The notes: a model not told the origin generated them from the letters alone. DNA of 64,000 nucleotides from PALSA-894 sp963757565 (GCA_963757565.1 CAVWSB010000001.1:62001-126000); one strand, 5' to 3'; positions 1 to 9,288 are shown, counted from the stretch's first letter. A program made the numbers and translations.

Positions 1-220
1 AAATACTCATATTGCAAGAGCAAGTTTCCACGCGAGCGCGAGGATTCTTAGCCATTTCGGGAACCGGTCCTGACAACACGCCTGGGCTAGGGTGGAGCTA
101 TGGCGAGCGTTCATCAAGCGCCCAAGATCGGCACGGTCCAACGAGTCGACGCTTGATAGCTGCGCGCACCCAGCCGGTGCACAGGGCGAACGAGCCGAGG
201 GTCCGCCCGCCTTACGCGAC

Positions 221-1532
221 ATGCACAAGGCTCTGGGCGATGCCTTCGGGCAACAGGCCGGATCTTCTTTCGCACTTGATGCCCCTCCTCAAGATGAGCC
301 CAAGGCCCCCCGCTTCTGGTCTTTCCTCGTCAACCGTCCGTTCAAAATTCTCATAGCGCTTTTGCTGATCGCGACCTTCGGCGCCTGGCCGCTGCAAACG
401 TTGCTTCAGGCCGCGAGTGTTGATGCGGTCGTCAATTCTCGCGTCGTAACAATTCGAGCGCCGATTGACGGCGAGATCGTCGCAGCGCCGACCGGCTTCA
501 TCGCCTGGTCAGCCGTGAAGGGCTCGCCCGCACTGCGGATCGTTGACACGAACGCAAATCGTGCTCGCCTCGACGAGGCGCGACAGGCCCTCGGCCGACT
601 TGAGGATGACCGACTGGGGCTGACCCAACGTATCAAGCAGACGGAGGAGCAACTCGGCCTCCTCGAGGACCAGACGAAGCAATTCCAAGTCGGACGTATC
701 CGCCAACTCGAGGCACGTGTTGCCGCTCTCAACGGTGATCTCGCGGGTGCTCGTGCGCGTGCCGACGAGGCGCGGCTCACCGAACAGCGCACCGCGGCCT
801 TAGCACAGAGTGGCATCGTTTCCAGGAGCCGAAGTCGCGCGGATCAATCGCAACAAACTGGTGGCGGATGCCGCCGAGATTGCCGCGCGCCAACGTGTCG
901 AGGAAGCAACCGTTGAGCTGACGGCCGCGCATACCGGTTCCTTTCTGGGCGATAGCTACAATGACAGACCAAGCTCAGCCCAACGCGCCGACGACGCGCA
1001 CCAGCGTATCGACGACCTGACCGCGGAGCTTGGCAAACTTGACGCGCAGATCGCTCGCGCCCGCCTCAACGTGACCGATCAGGCCACGCAGTTCCAAAGT
1101 CTATCGGACATTGAGGTGGCATTGCCGGCGAGCGGCCGAATCTGGGAGATTATGACGGCTCCGGGCGAGCATGTGCGGCGAGGCCAGGATCTGATCCGAT
1201 TGCTAGATTGTTCGACCGCGGTCGTTACGGCGACGGTTGGGGAATCGGTCTATAATAAGCTGCGTATCGGCGGAGCCGCCAAATTCCGTCCATCCGATGA
1301 GCGCGACGACTATGACGGCATCATCGTCAATTTAACCGGTCTGTCCGCCGCGCCGGCAAATTTCGCGATCCAGCCCAAGTCGCTCGTCGCAAACTCCTAT
1401 CATGTCACGGTTGCCCTTCCGAAACGCGCGACACAGGGTGAGTGCGCCATCGGCCGCACCGGCCGCGTGGTGTTCGGCAAATCCGCGCCCGCTACTTCGG
1501 CGGAGGCTTTGGATTTCGGATTGCGGCGGTGA
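221..1532 (+). CDS. HlyD-type membrane-fusion protein of a polysaccharide synthase pair (one frameshift)
   Basis: The reading frame carries one membrane helix (about residues 45-62 from the ATG at 221), a beta/lipoyl-like segment, a long coiled coil rich in Arg, Glu and Gln, then a second beta segment (GRIWEIMTAPGEHVRRGQ) typical of HlyD/biotinyl-lipoyl-like adaptor proteins. The frame changes near 823: the sequence reads in frame from 221 to about 823 and continues in the next frame from about 824 to 1532; removing one A in TTTCCAGGAGCC restores continuity. Its stop overlaps the GTG start of the glycan synthase (GTGA), so the two are translationally coupled. Similar HlyD-like partners serve GT2 glycan synthases such as Alg44 with Alg8 or BgsB with BgsA. 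Role in polymer export across the periplasm is inferred. The start is uncertain; an in-frame ATG at 92 is possible and no clear ribosome site decides. Confidence 0.7.
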
Positions 1533-3499
1533 TCCGCACCAGCCTTCCGGAAATCCTTTCGGCGCTGGCGCCCGGGTTGGCGACGGTCGGCCTTTGCTTG
1601 TTGATGACGACGACGCTTCGGCGGCAATGGCCGGCTGTGCGTATCGGCGTGATGATCGTCGGCGCCGCTCTGCTTGCGCGCTACTTCCTTTGGCGGCTCA
1701 CTTCCACACTCCCACCGTTCAGCGATTTGGTGGATTTTACTGTCGGCACGATTTTCTTGGTAGCAGAAGGCTTGACGGTTATCGCGTCGATCATCTCACT
1801 CCTCTTCATGACGCGTACGCGCGACCGAACTCCCGACGTGGAGGCTCAGCTTCCATGGTTCGACGCGCTGGCCGAGAAACCATTGATTGATATATTGATC
1901 TGTACCTATAACGAGGAAGAGTCGATCGTCGAACGCACTATCATAGGTGCAACCGGCCTGGATTATCCAAACTATCGCGTATGGGTCTTGGACGACGGCA
2001 ACCGATCCTGGCTTGAAAAGCTCTCCGTCGAGCTCGGCTGCGGCTACATCACCCGTCCTGACAATCGACACGCAAAGGCCGGCAATATCAACCATGCCTT
2101 GGCGTGTTTGGCCGAACTACCGGAAGTGCCAGAATTCGTGTCCATCCTGGACGCCGACTTCGTTCCCCGTCCTAGCTTTTTGCGCCGCGCCATGACTCTT
2201 TTTCGCGACCCGGGCATCGGCATTGTGCAGACACCACAACACTTCGTAAATCCCGACCCGATCCAGACCAATCTTCTCGCCGCACAAGCGTGGCCCGATG
2301 ATCAGCGTTTTTTCTTCGACGTCGTAATGCCGGCACGCGACGCCTGGGGTGCGGCATTTTGCTGTGGTACCTCGTCGATCATTCGGTTCAAGCCATTGCT
2401 TGCCATGAATGGTTTCCCGACCAATTCGGTAACCGAGGATTATCTACTGACACTGCGGCTCAAGGAGAGGGGTTACATCACCGCCTATCTGAATGAACCG
2501 CTGACGCTTGGCCTCGCCCCCGAGGGCATCAAGGAGTACATCACCCAACGCAACCGCTGGTGCCTCGGCTTCATGCAAATCGTGCGCGGTCGCAGTGGAC
2601 CGTTCTCGTTTCGAACGACCCTCAATCTTATCGACCGGCTCTCGCTTATCGATAGCTTTCTCAACTGGGCCGCTGTCTATCCGGCGCGCATGATGGGACT
2701 TATCGTACCCATCCTCTATCTGCTCTTCGGAGTGAACGCCGTCCACGCCGAACTTCATGAAGTTGCGGAATACTTCCTGCCTTACTTTCTGTGGACGATC
2801 ATATCGATGTCGTGGGTGACTCGCGGCCGCGTTATGCCAGTCATGTCAGACGTCTGCCATTTCGTCGCTGCGCCAGCCATCATCAAGGCGGTCGTCATGG
2901 GGTTGACGAAGCCGCAAGGCCACAAGTTCAAAGTAACCGCGAAGGGCGGAGACCGCAGCCGTGGCTTTATTGAATGGCCTCTATTGCGCATCTACGGCTC
3001 ACTGCTGGCCCTCACCGTTCTTTCAATCGCGGTTTCGTTCGGTACCGATGCCCGCGGCGATCGCGCCTCCTTCGGCACCCTCGCTTTGGCCTGGAGCTGG
3101 TACAACATGATTGTCTTGGCAATCGTCTGCTTTGTCTGCATCGAGCAGCCGCGTCGGCGCAAGTCCGAGCGTTTCGCAACAAGCGAAGCCATAACGCTCA
3201 TGGTCGGGGACACCGCACATCAGTGCCGGCTCGCCGATATTTCGATCACCGGCGCAGCCTTTCGTGGCGAAGCACCTGCCGCGAATCAGACAGATATTAT
3301 GTGCCGCCTCAATGGTCGTGACGTACCAGCTGTCATCGTGCGCAATGGCACCGGTGGATTCGCAGTACGTTTTGATGCTTCGCTTTCAACGCGAGTAGCG
3401 GTCGTGCGTCATTTTTATTCTCAGAATTATGTCCGCGCCTTCGAGGAAGTCTTCGTGTCTGGCGTAGGAAAGGCAGTTATTAAGCGGATGCTTGGATAG
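1529..3499 (+). CDS. GT2 beta-glycan (cellulose-type) synthase with C-terminal PilZ domain
   Basis: This 656-residue inner-membrane protein has N-terminal helices, a processive family-2 glycosyltransferase domain and further helices. The diagnostic residues are present: DDG (about 155-157), DAD (208-210), TED (302-304) and QRNRW (340-344), the D,D,D,QxxRW signature of cellulose, curdlan and mixed-linkage glucan synthases. The C-terminus has a PilZ domain with RKSER (544-548, RxxxR) and DISITG (570-575, DxSxxG), both needed for c-di-GMP binding, so activity is probably switched on by c-di-GMP. The GTG at 1529 overlaps the upstream stop as GTGA; an upstream ATG at 1442 lies inside the preceding gene and is unlikely. 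No bcsB, bcsZ or bcsC is visible within the window, so the product may not be cellulose; a BgsA- or CrdS-like glucan is equally possible. Confidence 0.85.
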   Translation: MIRTSLPEILSALAPGLATVGLCLLMTTTLRRQWPAVRIGVMIVGAALLARYFLWRLTSTLPPFSDLVDFTVGTIFLVAEGLTVIASIISLLFMTRTRDRTPDVEAQLPWFDALAEKPLIDILICTYNEEESIVERTIIGATGLDYPNYRVWVLDDGNRSWLEKLSVELGCGYITRPDNRHAKAGNINHALACLAELPEVPEFVSILDADFVPRPSFLRRAMTLFRDPGIGIVQTPQHFVNPDPIQTNLLAAQAWPDDQRFFFDVVMPARDAWGAAFCCGTSSIIRFKPLLAMNGFPTNSVTEDYLLTLRLKERGYITAYLNEPLTLGLAPEGIKEYITQRNRWCLGFMQIVRGRSGPFSFRTTLNLIDRLSLIDSFLNWAAVYPARMMGLIVPILYLLFGVNAVHAELHEVAEYFLPYFLWTIISMSWVTRGRVMPVMSDVCHFVAAPAIIKAVVMGLTKPQGHKFKVTAKGGDRSRGFIEWPLLRIYGSLLALTVLSIAVSFGTDARGDRASFGTLALAWSWYNMIVLAIVCFVCIEQPRRRKSERFATSEAITLMVGDTAHQCRLADISITGAAFRGEAPAANQTDIMCRLNGRDVPAVIVRNGTGGFAVRFDASLSTRVAVVRHFYSQNYVRAFEEVFVSGVGKAVIKRMLG

Positions 3500-3650
3500 G
3501 CATTTGCCGTCAGGCGAATTCCAAATGAATTAATCGAACTGCGAACCAACTTGACGCATCACCTCGCGGTGGATGTCGCGATGCGCCCCAACGCGGCCTC
3601 AGCCTGATGCCGCGCTGGACCGCGGGGAGCAAGATGACGGGCGTTAGGTT

Positions 3651-3848
3651 TTATCGCGATTGAGATTTGAGCCAGACAAGTCCGGCATAGAGATGCTCGG
3701 CGTTCACCACCAGGAACGCGATGAGAAGGAACCCAATCAGCCAAGCAAGAACGTTGATCGCTGAATGGATCTTTGCCGAACGCGCATTCAAGGCGCGCAG
3801 ATGCGCAACCATTTCCTTGACACGATGGTCGAGATCAACCTGTTCCAT
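3651..3848 (-). CDS. Small one-helix membrane protein
   Basis: A 65-codon ORF with a basic and acidic amphipathic N-terminus (MEQVDLDHRVKEMVAHLRAL) followed by one or two hydrophobic stretches (INVLAWLIGFLLIAFLVVNA). I do not recognise a family. It runs convergent to the synthase and the composition looks coding, but a competing ORF on the opposite strand exists from 3765, so the call is tentative. Confidence 0.4.
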   Translation of the reverse strand: MEQVDLDHRVKEMVAHLRALNARSAKIHSAINVLAWLIGFLLIAFLVVNAEHLYAGLVWLKSQSR

Positions 3849-4088
3849 ATAGCCGCCATGCTGTTCCGGTTTCCGATCGTCGGACCATTCCTAGAGCTGA
3901 CGGTCTGGCAGACACCTCTCTACTCGCCAAAGGAACTTTCAGAGAAGCGACAATCAGCCACACAATAAAGCCAGAGGCTGATGCACGGCTAAATTTGGCG
4001 CGCGGGCAGCTTCCTGCACGCCGAACCGGCAAGGTTTTCTGGCCACGCCTTCGGTTGTCCTTGTCGAGCGTAACGTACGCCAAGGACT

Positions 4089-4114
4089 GGAACCGGGTCC
4101 CTCTTGTCTACGTT
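4089..4114 (+). promoter_or_regulatory. Sigma-EcfG-type promoter
   Basis: GGAAC at 4089-4093, a 17-base spacer and CGTT at 4111-4114 match the alphaproteobacterial general-stress sigma factor consensus (GGAAC-N16/17-CGTT). The -10 element lies 23 bases before the ATG at 4138. Two further matches in the window, at 14397 and 45160, have the same geometry. Confidence 0.6.
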
Positions 4115-4137
4115 TGTGATTGGGGAGGCAAACAGAA

Positions 4138-4302
4138 ATGGAAAAAGAGGCACTCATTCTCAGGGCGCGGGCTGAGCTTGCGAAGCTCGACGCCTTGTAT
4201 GCTGAGGATGACGAGCAGCGCTTACTGCACATCGGTCGGGCCCGCGCTTTGGAAGCACAGGCGCTCGAGCTGGAAGACTCCTTGGACGGCTGGCGTCGGT
4301 AG
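4138..4302 (+). CDS. Small charged helical protein, probably general-stress induced
   Basis: 54 codons (MEKEALILRARAELAKLDAL...), almost entirely Glu/Ala/Leu/Arg-rich helix. The ATG at 4138 is preceded by GGGGAGG at suitable distance and by a sigma-EcfG-type promoter at 4089-4114. A TTG at 4120 in the same frame lies within the ribosome site and is unlikely to be the start. No family recognised. Confidence 0.55.
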   Translation: MEKEALILRARAELAKLDALYAEDDEQRLLHIGRARALEAQALELEDSLDGWRR

Positions 4303-4349
4303 TGCGTCGCCGGATATAATCGCCCTGCGGCGAAGCTCAGGAGTTGTGC

Positions 4350-4526
4350 ATGTCAGCGCGGTCCACGGCGTTTCGCGTCAAGTCTGAGGAAGTTCGTCGA
4401 AAGATCGGGAAGAGCGACCCGCGCCTCAATCCCGTGTGGGACAACATTGCACGCTCGTTTGAGCTGCTGGCCGAAACGATCGAGCAATGCGAACGGCCGA
4501 TCTCGTTTGTTTTCGACTACGACTAG
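4350..4526 (+). CDS. Small hypothetical protein
   Basis: 58 codons (MSARSTAFRVKSEEVRRKIG...ISFVFDYD), soluble and charged, starting at an ATG with CAGGAG seven bases upstream. It lies 47 bases after the preceding small gene and may be co-transcribed with it. I do not recognise the family; the aromatic acidic C-terminus is the only striking trait. Confidence 0.45.
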   Translation: MSARSTAFRVKSEEVRRKIGKSDPRLNPVWDNIARSFELLAETIEQCERPISFVFDYD

Positions 4527-4850
4527 GCCACCACCCGCGAGCGTGATCGCTAGATGGCGTCTCGAGTGTCGAGGCTGGAGATCGCCGAGCGATCTGGACT
4601 CGGTCAAAGAGCGAGCGCGGCATGCTTCGACGAATGGCCAATCCTCGCCGTATTGGAGGACACACGCCATCAGACGCTCGTTAGGCCGCTCGCTTCAGCA
4701 TTCCACTTCGGGGCTTGCATACCGCAAGTGATCTGAACGGCCATTCAGATTGCGGCTAATTCCAGGCTTTTATTTGCAGTATGCCGGAACGGCTGAGTTC
4801 CGCTCGGATTGTAGCTCCGACGCAAGATGCGTTTACAGAGGAACAACCCC

Positions 4851-5090
4851 ATGAAGAAACTGATTTTGGCTGCAGCGATCGTCGCCGCCAGCTGCACGCT
4901 CGCGATGGCTCAGGCAGGCGGCGGTGGCGGTGCTGGTGGTGGCGCAGGTGGAGACGTTGCGACCCCGGGTAAGAGCGCTCCGCGTGTCGGCACCGAGAAG
5001 CGTGACGACGCGCCGCGCAAGGGCACGACTACGGCGATGGGAATGAAGAAGCACGCGCGCCATCATCGCAAACACAAGAAGATGATGTAA
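4851..5090 (+). CDS. Small secreted Gly-rich, His/Lys-tailed protein
   Basis: 79 codons starting at the ATG at 4851 behind GAGGAAC. Residues 1-21 form a classical signal peptide (MKKLILAAAIVAASCTLAMA), followed by a Gly/Ala run and a strongly basic C-terminus (KKHARHHRKHKKMM). The mature protein is expected in the periplasm; the His/Lys tail could bind metal or polyanions, which is inference only. A strong terminator follows at 5121. Confidence 0.65.
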   Translation: MKKLILAAAIVAASCTLAMAQAGGGGGAGGGAGGDVATPGKSAPRVGTEKRDDAPRKGTTTAMGMKKHARHHRKHKKMM

Positions 5091-5120
5091 GCCTCAGTGT
5101 CCGCTTAGGCTTGAGAAGGG

Positions 5121-5146
5121 AGCCCCGTCGCCGGGGCTTTCTTTTT
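5121..5146 (+). terminator. Rho-independent terminator
   Basis: AGCCCC, loop GTCGCC-type turn, GGGGCT, followed by TTCTTTTT. It closes the small secreted protein gene at 4851-5090. Confidence 0.8.
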
Positions 5147-5454
5147 GCGGGGTACACGTTGGGAGGTCACTCGGGTACGCGAACCGTCCGGCGGGTATGG
5201 ATCGGTAGAGGCTGACTACAAAGGCCTGATGCCCACACGGCGTACTGGGGTGCGAATGCGCGACGGTAACACGGCGTCGCTGATTGCCTTACCGATGCGG
5301 GCTTTGGATGCCTCGTTGAACGACAAAGCCGGTTCACTGTCGAACGCGCCCCTGAGATTTTTGGCGTCTTTGGCATCGCCGCCTACAGATAAGTTCCTGT
5401 CCGGAGTATTCGGAGCGTGCGCCATATAGAGGGTGCCCTTCGTTCAGTTGGGAG

Positions 5455-5628
5455 TTAGTTGAGCTTGGTCTTGATGTTGGTGAAGGTACTGGCGAGCTTG
5501 GTGCCAAGGCCCTGCACGACAGTGATGATCGCGACAGAAATTCCAGCGGCAATCAGCCCGTATTCGATGGCAGTAGCGCCAGACTCATCGGCGCCGAAAC
5601 GCTTCAATAGCTCCGTTGACTGATGCAT
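5455..5628 (-). CDS. Flp/Fap-type pilin
   Basis: 57 codons. The sequence ADESGATAIEYGLIAAGISV is the hallmark of type IVb Flp pilins: an acidic leader, a Gly/Ala prepilin peptidase site before the conserved Glu-Tyr pair, then one hydrophobic helix. I chose the ATG at 5628 because GGA lies six bases upstream; an ATG at 5634 is possible. No tad/cpa assembly genes lie in this window, so this is an orphan pilin copy or depends on a distant locus. Confidence 0.8.
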   Translation of the reverse strand: MHQSTELLKRFGADESGATAIEYGLIAAGISVAIITVVQGLGTKLASTFTNIKTKLN

Positions 5629-5653
5629 GCTCATTCCATTATTGCGCACCGCA

Positions 5654-5962
5654 TTATGGGAACCGTCGGCTTGCTCTGGAGGCGTTGCGCGGCGGGGCAA
5701 TCAGCGGCCCGATATGACTCAAAATCTCCAGACCTCGCTTCCGAGCGAGATCTGCCGCCTCGCGCTGGACCTCAACCGGTTCATCGAGCAGTGGCGCGAC
5801 GTCCGGTGACATCCGCAACATGGCGTCCTCGAAGGACTGCAGCGCCTCCTTGATCGGCACGCGGCTTTCGCTGAACAGATGAGCGATGATGCTCCGCGTG
5901 ATCAGGCGCTGGGCCAGCAACTCGATCCGCAATTTGTCGATAGCCTCAGCTGAATGATCCAT
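5654..5962 (-). CDS. Hypothetical soluble helical protein
   Basis: 102 codons from an ATG at 5962 preceded by AAGGGGCAGG. The product (MDHSAEAIDKLRIELLAQRL...) is helical and charged with no membrane segment and a basic C-terminus. It lies directly upstream of the Flp pilin on the same strand, 25 bases away, so the two may be co-transcribed. I do not recognise the family. Confidence 0.55.
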   Translation of the reverse strand: MDHSAEAIDKLRIELLAQRLITRSIIAHLFSESRVPIKEALQSFEDAMLRMSPDVAPLLDEPVEVQREAADLARKRGLEILSHIGPLIAPPRNASRASRRFP

Positions 5963-6331
5963 TGCGAACCTGCCCCTTTCGTAGCTCCAGTCGACCAACG
6001 CGCTGGTTAGCTCACTCGCACCGGGCGATGTGTTGACATGCTTTATGCTTTCCTAAATTCGAGCGGTGCATGCCACCATGTTGAATGTGGCAAGGAGTCA
6101 TCCGAAAGGGTCATATGCGAAGTGGCGCCGGCGGCTCCGCAGACCACGTCTTCTTGGATTTCGACACGCCTGAAAAAAGTTGGGTAACGCGCGGCCGACC
6201 TATCAACCAGATCAATCTGAGCGTTCAGCTTCGAACCCCCGGGGCTAACGCGGCGGATTGGAAGCTTGCTCGACCTCAACCTACGGCGCAGAGTGCAGAA
6301 GTTCCGCTCACGGAACGGGGGAGGTAGTTTC

Positions 6332-6703
6332 ATGAAGTCCAGGAATTTAGCGATCGTAGCGGCTGTGGCGTTCGCCGGTTCAATTGTCGCGGCACAAGCA
6401 CAGACCGCCGAGCCGACCTACAAAGGGGATCCGACGGTCTATAAGGTTATCTTCGAGGATGCGCATTTTCGGGTCGTTGAATCCCTCCGCAAACCGGGCG
6501 TCCACGACAAGGCGCATTCGCATCCGGCCTCGGTTCGATATTCGGTGAATGGTTGCAAAACAAAACTTCACATGCCAGACGGTACAACCCGTGAGTCCGT
6601 CAGCGAGGCTGGCAAGGCCTACGCAGTGCCGGAAATTTCGTCCCATTCGGCCGAGAACATCGGCACAGACGACTGCAAGGAAATTTTCGTCGAAACAAAA
6701 TAG
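6332..6703 (+). CDS. Periplasmic cupin-like protein
   Basis: 123 codons starting at the ATG at 6332 behind GGGGGAGG. Residues 1-23 form a signal peptide ending AQA. The mature part has a small cupin-like pattern (ENIGTDDCKEIFVETK at the end, HDKAHSHPASVRYSVNGCKTK in the middle); the HxH in KAHSHPASV could be a metal-binding cupin motif. Two Cys (in NGCKT and DDCKE) may form a disulfide. Substrate unknown. Confidence 0.65.
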   Translation: MKSRNLAIVAAVAFAGSIVAAQAQTAEPTYKGDPTVYKVIFEDAHFRVVESLRKPGVHDKAHSHPASVRYSVNGCKTKLHMPDGTTRESVSEAGKAYAVPEISSHSAENIGTDDCKEIFVETK

Positions 6704-6867
6704 CCGACCAGCCCGTACCGGCTGATACGTCTCGTCCCGAGCCTATGCGAGAGCCTTCCTTTTTGGCCGCTGGTTGGCGGCTCCCACTTGAGGGCCGAAG
6801 CGCGAGCCGATCAGCAACTGGTCGACACCGTCAGTTGCGACGACCGCCTTCAGGCCGTCGCGCCCCC

Positions 6868-7011
6868 TCATTTGACGATCATCGGGCCCGGCTCACAAAA
6901 GTGTCCGCCCAACTCCTGACATTGCCGGTAACGCTCGATGCCGAGCGCGCCGAACAATATGAGGAACACGATCGCAGTCGCGATGAGAAATTGCTGAACC
7001 GTCATCGTCAT
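6868..7011 (-). CDS. Small membrane protein, 47 codons
   Basis: Reads MTMTVQQFLIATAIVFLILF then GALGIERYRQCQELGGHFCE and a short tail ending in MIVK. One N-terminal helix of about 18 residues is followed by a soluble tail with two Cys (RQCQELGGHFC) that could pair in the periplasm. The weak GAGA before the ATG at 7011 (or 7005) is the only ribosome site. Coding quality rests on the clean helix-plus-tail architecture. Confidence 0.5.
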   Translation of the reverse strand: MTMTVQQFLIATAIVFLILFGALGIERYRQCQELGGHFCEPGPMIVK

Positions 7012-7453
7012 TCTCTAGGCGAACAAACCGCTAGCCCGGGGATCTAGATCACTTGATGGCCCACCACGCGACGAGACCGCAAACGACCATGATCGTGATG
7101 ACAACGGCCGTCACCGTGGTCGCAAAGATGCGTCATGCGCTCCCCGTAAAGAAGAACCCCGGCCGCTGTGTCGCCGGCCGGGCTACCTCGTTACGCTCGG
7201 ACGCCGGAGGAAGGTTAATCTTCCGGCCAAGAAAGCTATCGCGAGTGTGATTGAGGAACCGCTAACGGCAGCCGGGCCGCGCACGGCGCTTCTCAAGGCC
7301 ACCCCTGATGCACGCCGCGTCGACACGTTGCCGCGCCGTCAATGCGAGCCGGCACGACCTTGAGAGCGAGCATCCCTGTTGGAGCTTGTTCCCGCACCTA
7401 ACGCTAGGGCAGGCTATCGAAGTTGCACTTGAGGAACTTCGGGAGGACTGCAA

Positions 7454-7966
7454 ATGCGACGTGTGATTGGAACTTGCCAGCGTATTGCTGGCGCTCGCGC
7501 TGCCGCACATCGCGCTCGCGCAAAATCTGAAGGAAAAGTTGGTCGGCGCTTACACCCTCGTCGAGGGCAGAGAGGTATTGCCCGACGGCAAGAAAGTGGT
7601 TCCGCGGTCTCACGGCGCACTGCATTTGAGCCCGACGGGACGCATCGCCTTCTTCGTTCTTGCCAAGGACCGACCGAAGACGGGCAGCCCGAGAAAGCCT
7701 GCTGAGCCTATGGTCGCATGGTACGGCAGCTACACTGTTGATGAGGCCGCCGGCACCTATACGGCAACGATTGAGGGTGCGAGTGCGCCCGATTTTGAAG
7801 GGGGGAAACGAGGCCAAAAGATCCCACGTTCGAGGGGGACACAATGACCACCACGGGCAACAAGGTCAAAACGCCTGAGGGTGAGATCACGCCCGTGAAC
7901 GTGTGGAAAAAAGTTCAGGCTAAGAACTGCCATCGGCAATCAAATGAGGCTAGGAGGCCGCCCTAA
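7454..7966 (+). CDS. Secreted lipocalin-like domain protein (two compensating frameshifts)
   Basis: If one G is removed near 7468 and one G is added to the G-run at 7800-7805, a continuous protein appears: signal peptide (MRRVIELASVLLALALPHIA, cleaved after ALA), then LVGAYTLVEGREVLPDGKKV, then SPTGRIAFFVLAKDRP, then YTVDEAAGTYTATIEGASAP, ending FEGDTMTTTGNKVKTPEG and VNVWKKVQ. This is the layout of the small lipocalin-like family PF13924 (Lipocalin_5). As given, the sequence is frameshifted twice. The ligand is unknown. The stop at 7964-7966 lies inside the following hairpin. Confidence 0.6.
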
Positions 7967-7977
7967 CTGGCGGCCTC
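7954..7977 (+). terminator. Hairpin, probable terminator
   Basis: GAGGCCGCC at 7954-7962 and GGCGGCCTC at 7969-7977 form a perfect nine-pair stem with a six-base loop. The T-run that should follow is weak (GTCATTCC), so it is a probable rather than certain terminator of the lipocalin-like gene. Confidence 0.5.
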
Positions 7978-7978
7978 G

Positions 7979-8372
7979 TCATTCCTCGTTTTCTGTTTCG
8001 GCCGCTGTCTTGATAAGGCTCGGCCCCACAGGCCGCTTCCTTGGCGCTTCACACGTCTTCAAGCGCTTCGCGCATGGGCGAACGAAAGCCGGTCCAAGAG
8101 CGTAAATCTCATCTTCGTGTTCGTTGGCTTCTTCAAAACGAACCCAATTTCCGTTCCGCCTTCCCGTGGTTCCCAGCGGTGGATGTCGGCGCCGACCGCC
8201 CACAGCCGCGGTTGCGTGAAAAGTGGCTGCGGCAACGAAACGCGTATTCGAAGGCTGTATAACTTTCATTGGGCGAGATTTTGCCCGTTGACTCGCTGCC
8301 CGAATTGCAGACCTCCTCCTCCGCAGAGGGGAGCTGGTTAACCCACCAGGTGGGTACATGAGAGGATAGTTT
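7979..8372. other. Intergenic stretch without a supported gene
   Basis: Several overlapping frames are open on both strands here, but none has a ribosome site, a recognisable domain or a convincing start. I see nothing else in it. Confidence 0.5.
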
Positions 8373-8375
8373 GTG

Positions 8376-8933
8376 ATGCGTTCAAGCCCTTCACGGAAAA
8401 AGCAATGGCCGGCGCTCAAACATGGCGCATATACAACGACGGAAGTCCTTCCCGGCGAGGATCCCGCCGCATACGCCAAGCTGCAGAAGGACCTCATCGC
8501 TGAATTCGCACCCAATGGCGCGTTCGAAAAAGGAATTGTGGCGGATCTGACGCGGTTGATCTGGCGAAAGAGAAACCTGGCGACGTTTCGAATAGCCGAA
8601 CTTGCACGGGAACGCGCCGAACAAATCAAACGCATTAAGGTACCCCAGCCGGTTTATGTAGACCCTACCTTTATGGAAACTACACAAACCTGGAAAATTG
8701 CTAATGGTGATATCATCGTTGAGGCACACGAGGCGGCCGAAACGCAAGCGCGCGCCGAGCTCGGGCAAACGTATGCGTTGGTCGAATTGGGCGACCTTCT
8801 GACGCTCGATCGCCAATCGCAGGAACTTCAAGTTGAAGAACGACTGGATGCCATGATCGATAAATGCCTCAAGCGCCTGTTATATGTCCGAGGGTTGAAA
8901 TCGATGGCGATTTCGCCGGAACGGAAGACGTGA
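8376..8933 (+). CDS. Conserved hypothetical protein (KHGAYT N-terminal motif)
   Basis: 185 codons, start ATG at 8376 behind GAGAGGA. The N-terminus (KKQWPALKHGAYTTTEVLPGEDP) and the following helical region (EKGIVADLTRLIWRKRNLATFRI) resemble a family of hypothetical proteins common in Bradyrhizobium relatives. The rest is charged and helical. Function unknown; a DNA-associated role has been guessed for similar KHGAYS proteins, but nothing here proves it. Confidence 0.65.
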   Translation: MRSSPSRKKQWPALKHGAYTTTEVLPGEDPAAYAKLQKDLIAEFAPNGAFEKGIVADLTRLIWRKRNLATFRIAELARERAEQIKRIKVPQPVYVDPTFMETTQTWKIANGDIIVEAHEAAETQARAELGQTYALVELGDLLTLDRQSQELQVEERLDAMIDKCLKRLLYVRGLKSMAISPERKT

Positions 8934-9006
8934 GTTGTCGGAGGATTGAGCGCGAGCGCATGATGCCTGCCAGTGTGATCCTCGTGCGGACAGCGCGACG
9001 CGCCGG

Positions 9007-9288
9007 TCAGTACAGATCAATGAGATAAATCATCGGAAGGTCTTCGTGCTGGTGGTGCTTTAGTTCTCTCTGGTACTTGTTGCGCTCGGCAGCGCTCGCA
9101 TTACCGACTGTCAGCTGCTGCTTTCCGTCCCAAAGCGGAGCCTCACTGGATTTCAACTCGCGTAGATCATCTAGCAGCCATCGTTCTTTCAACACGCTCT
9201 GCGCTTCGGCGTGATTACCCGCACCAAAGACCACAATCGGCCTCTCGCCGATGTATAACGTATAGATTCGATCAACCGTTTTTTGCAT
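9007..9288 (-). CDS. Hypothetical protein
   Basis: 93 codons if translation begins at the ATG at 9288 (MQKTVDRIYTLYIGERPIVVFG...). The longer open frame upstream has a composition unlike protein. Charged, His-rich near the end (ELKHHQHEDLPMIYLIDLY). No clear ribosome site and no family recognised. Confidence 0.45.
   Translation of the reverse strand: MQKTVDRIYTLYIGERPIVVFGAGNHAEAQSVLKERWLLDDLRELKSSEAPLWDGKQQLTVGNASAAERNKYQRELKHHQHEDLPMIYLIDLY

Noticed and set aside
4785..4802. CGGAAC-N6-GTTCCG inverted repeat before the secreted Gly-rich gene
   Set aside because: It contains the EcfG -35 sequence, but no CGTT follows at 16-17 bases; kept out as a promoter call. It may still be an operator.
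6085..6327. 80-codon plus-strand open frame
   Set aside because: No ribosome site, no hydrophobic or domain pattern, and it ends at the RBS of the cupin-like gene.
7049..7130. Short minus-strand frame with a hydrophobic stretch (VTAVVITIMVVCGLVAWWAI)
   Set aside because: It looks like one membrane helix, but no start codon other than a GTG inside it and no ribosome site could be found.
7979..8635. Long open frame on the minus strand (218 codons)
   Set aside because: It overlaps the better supported gene at 8376-8933, has no ribosome site or domain, and its composition (many Arg and Ser in runs) is that of an antisense frame.
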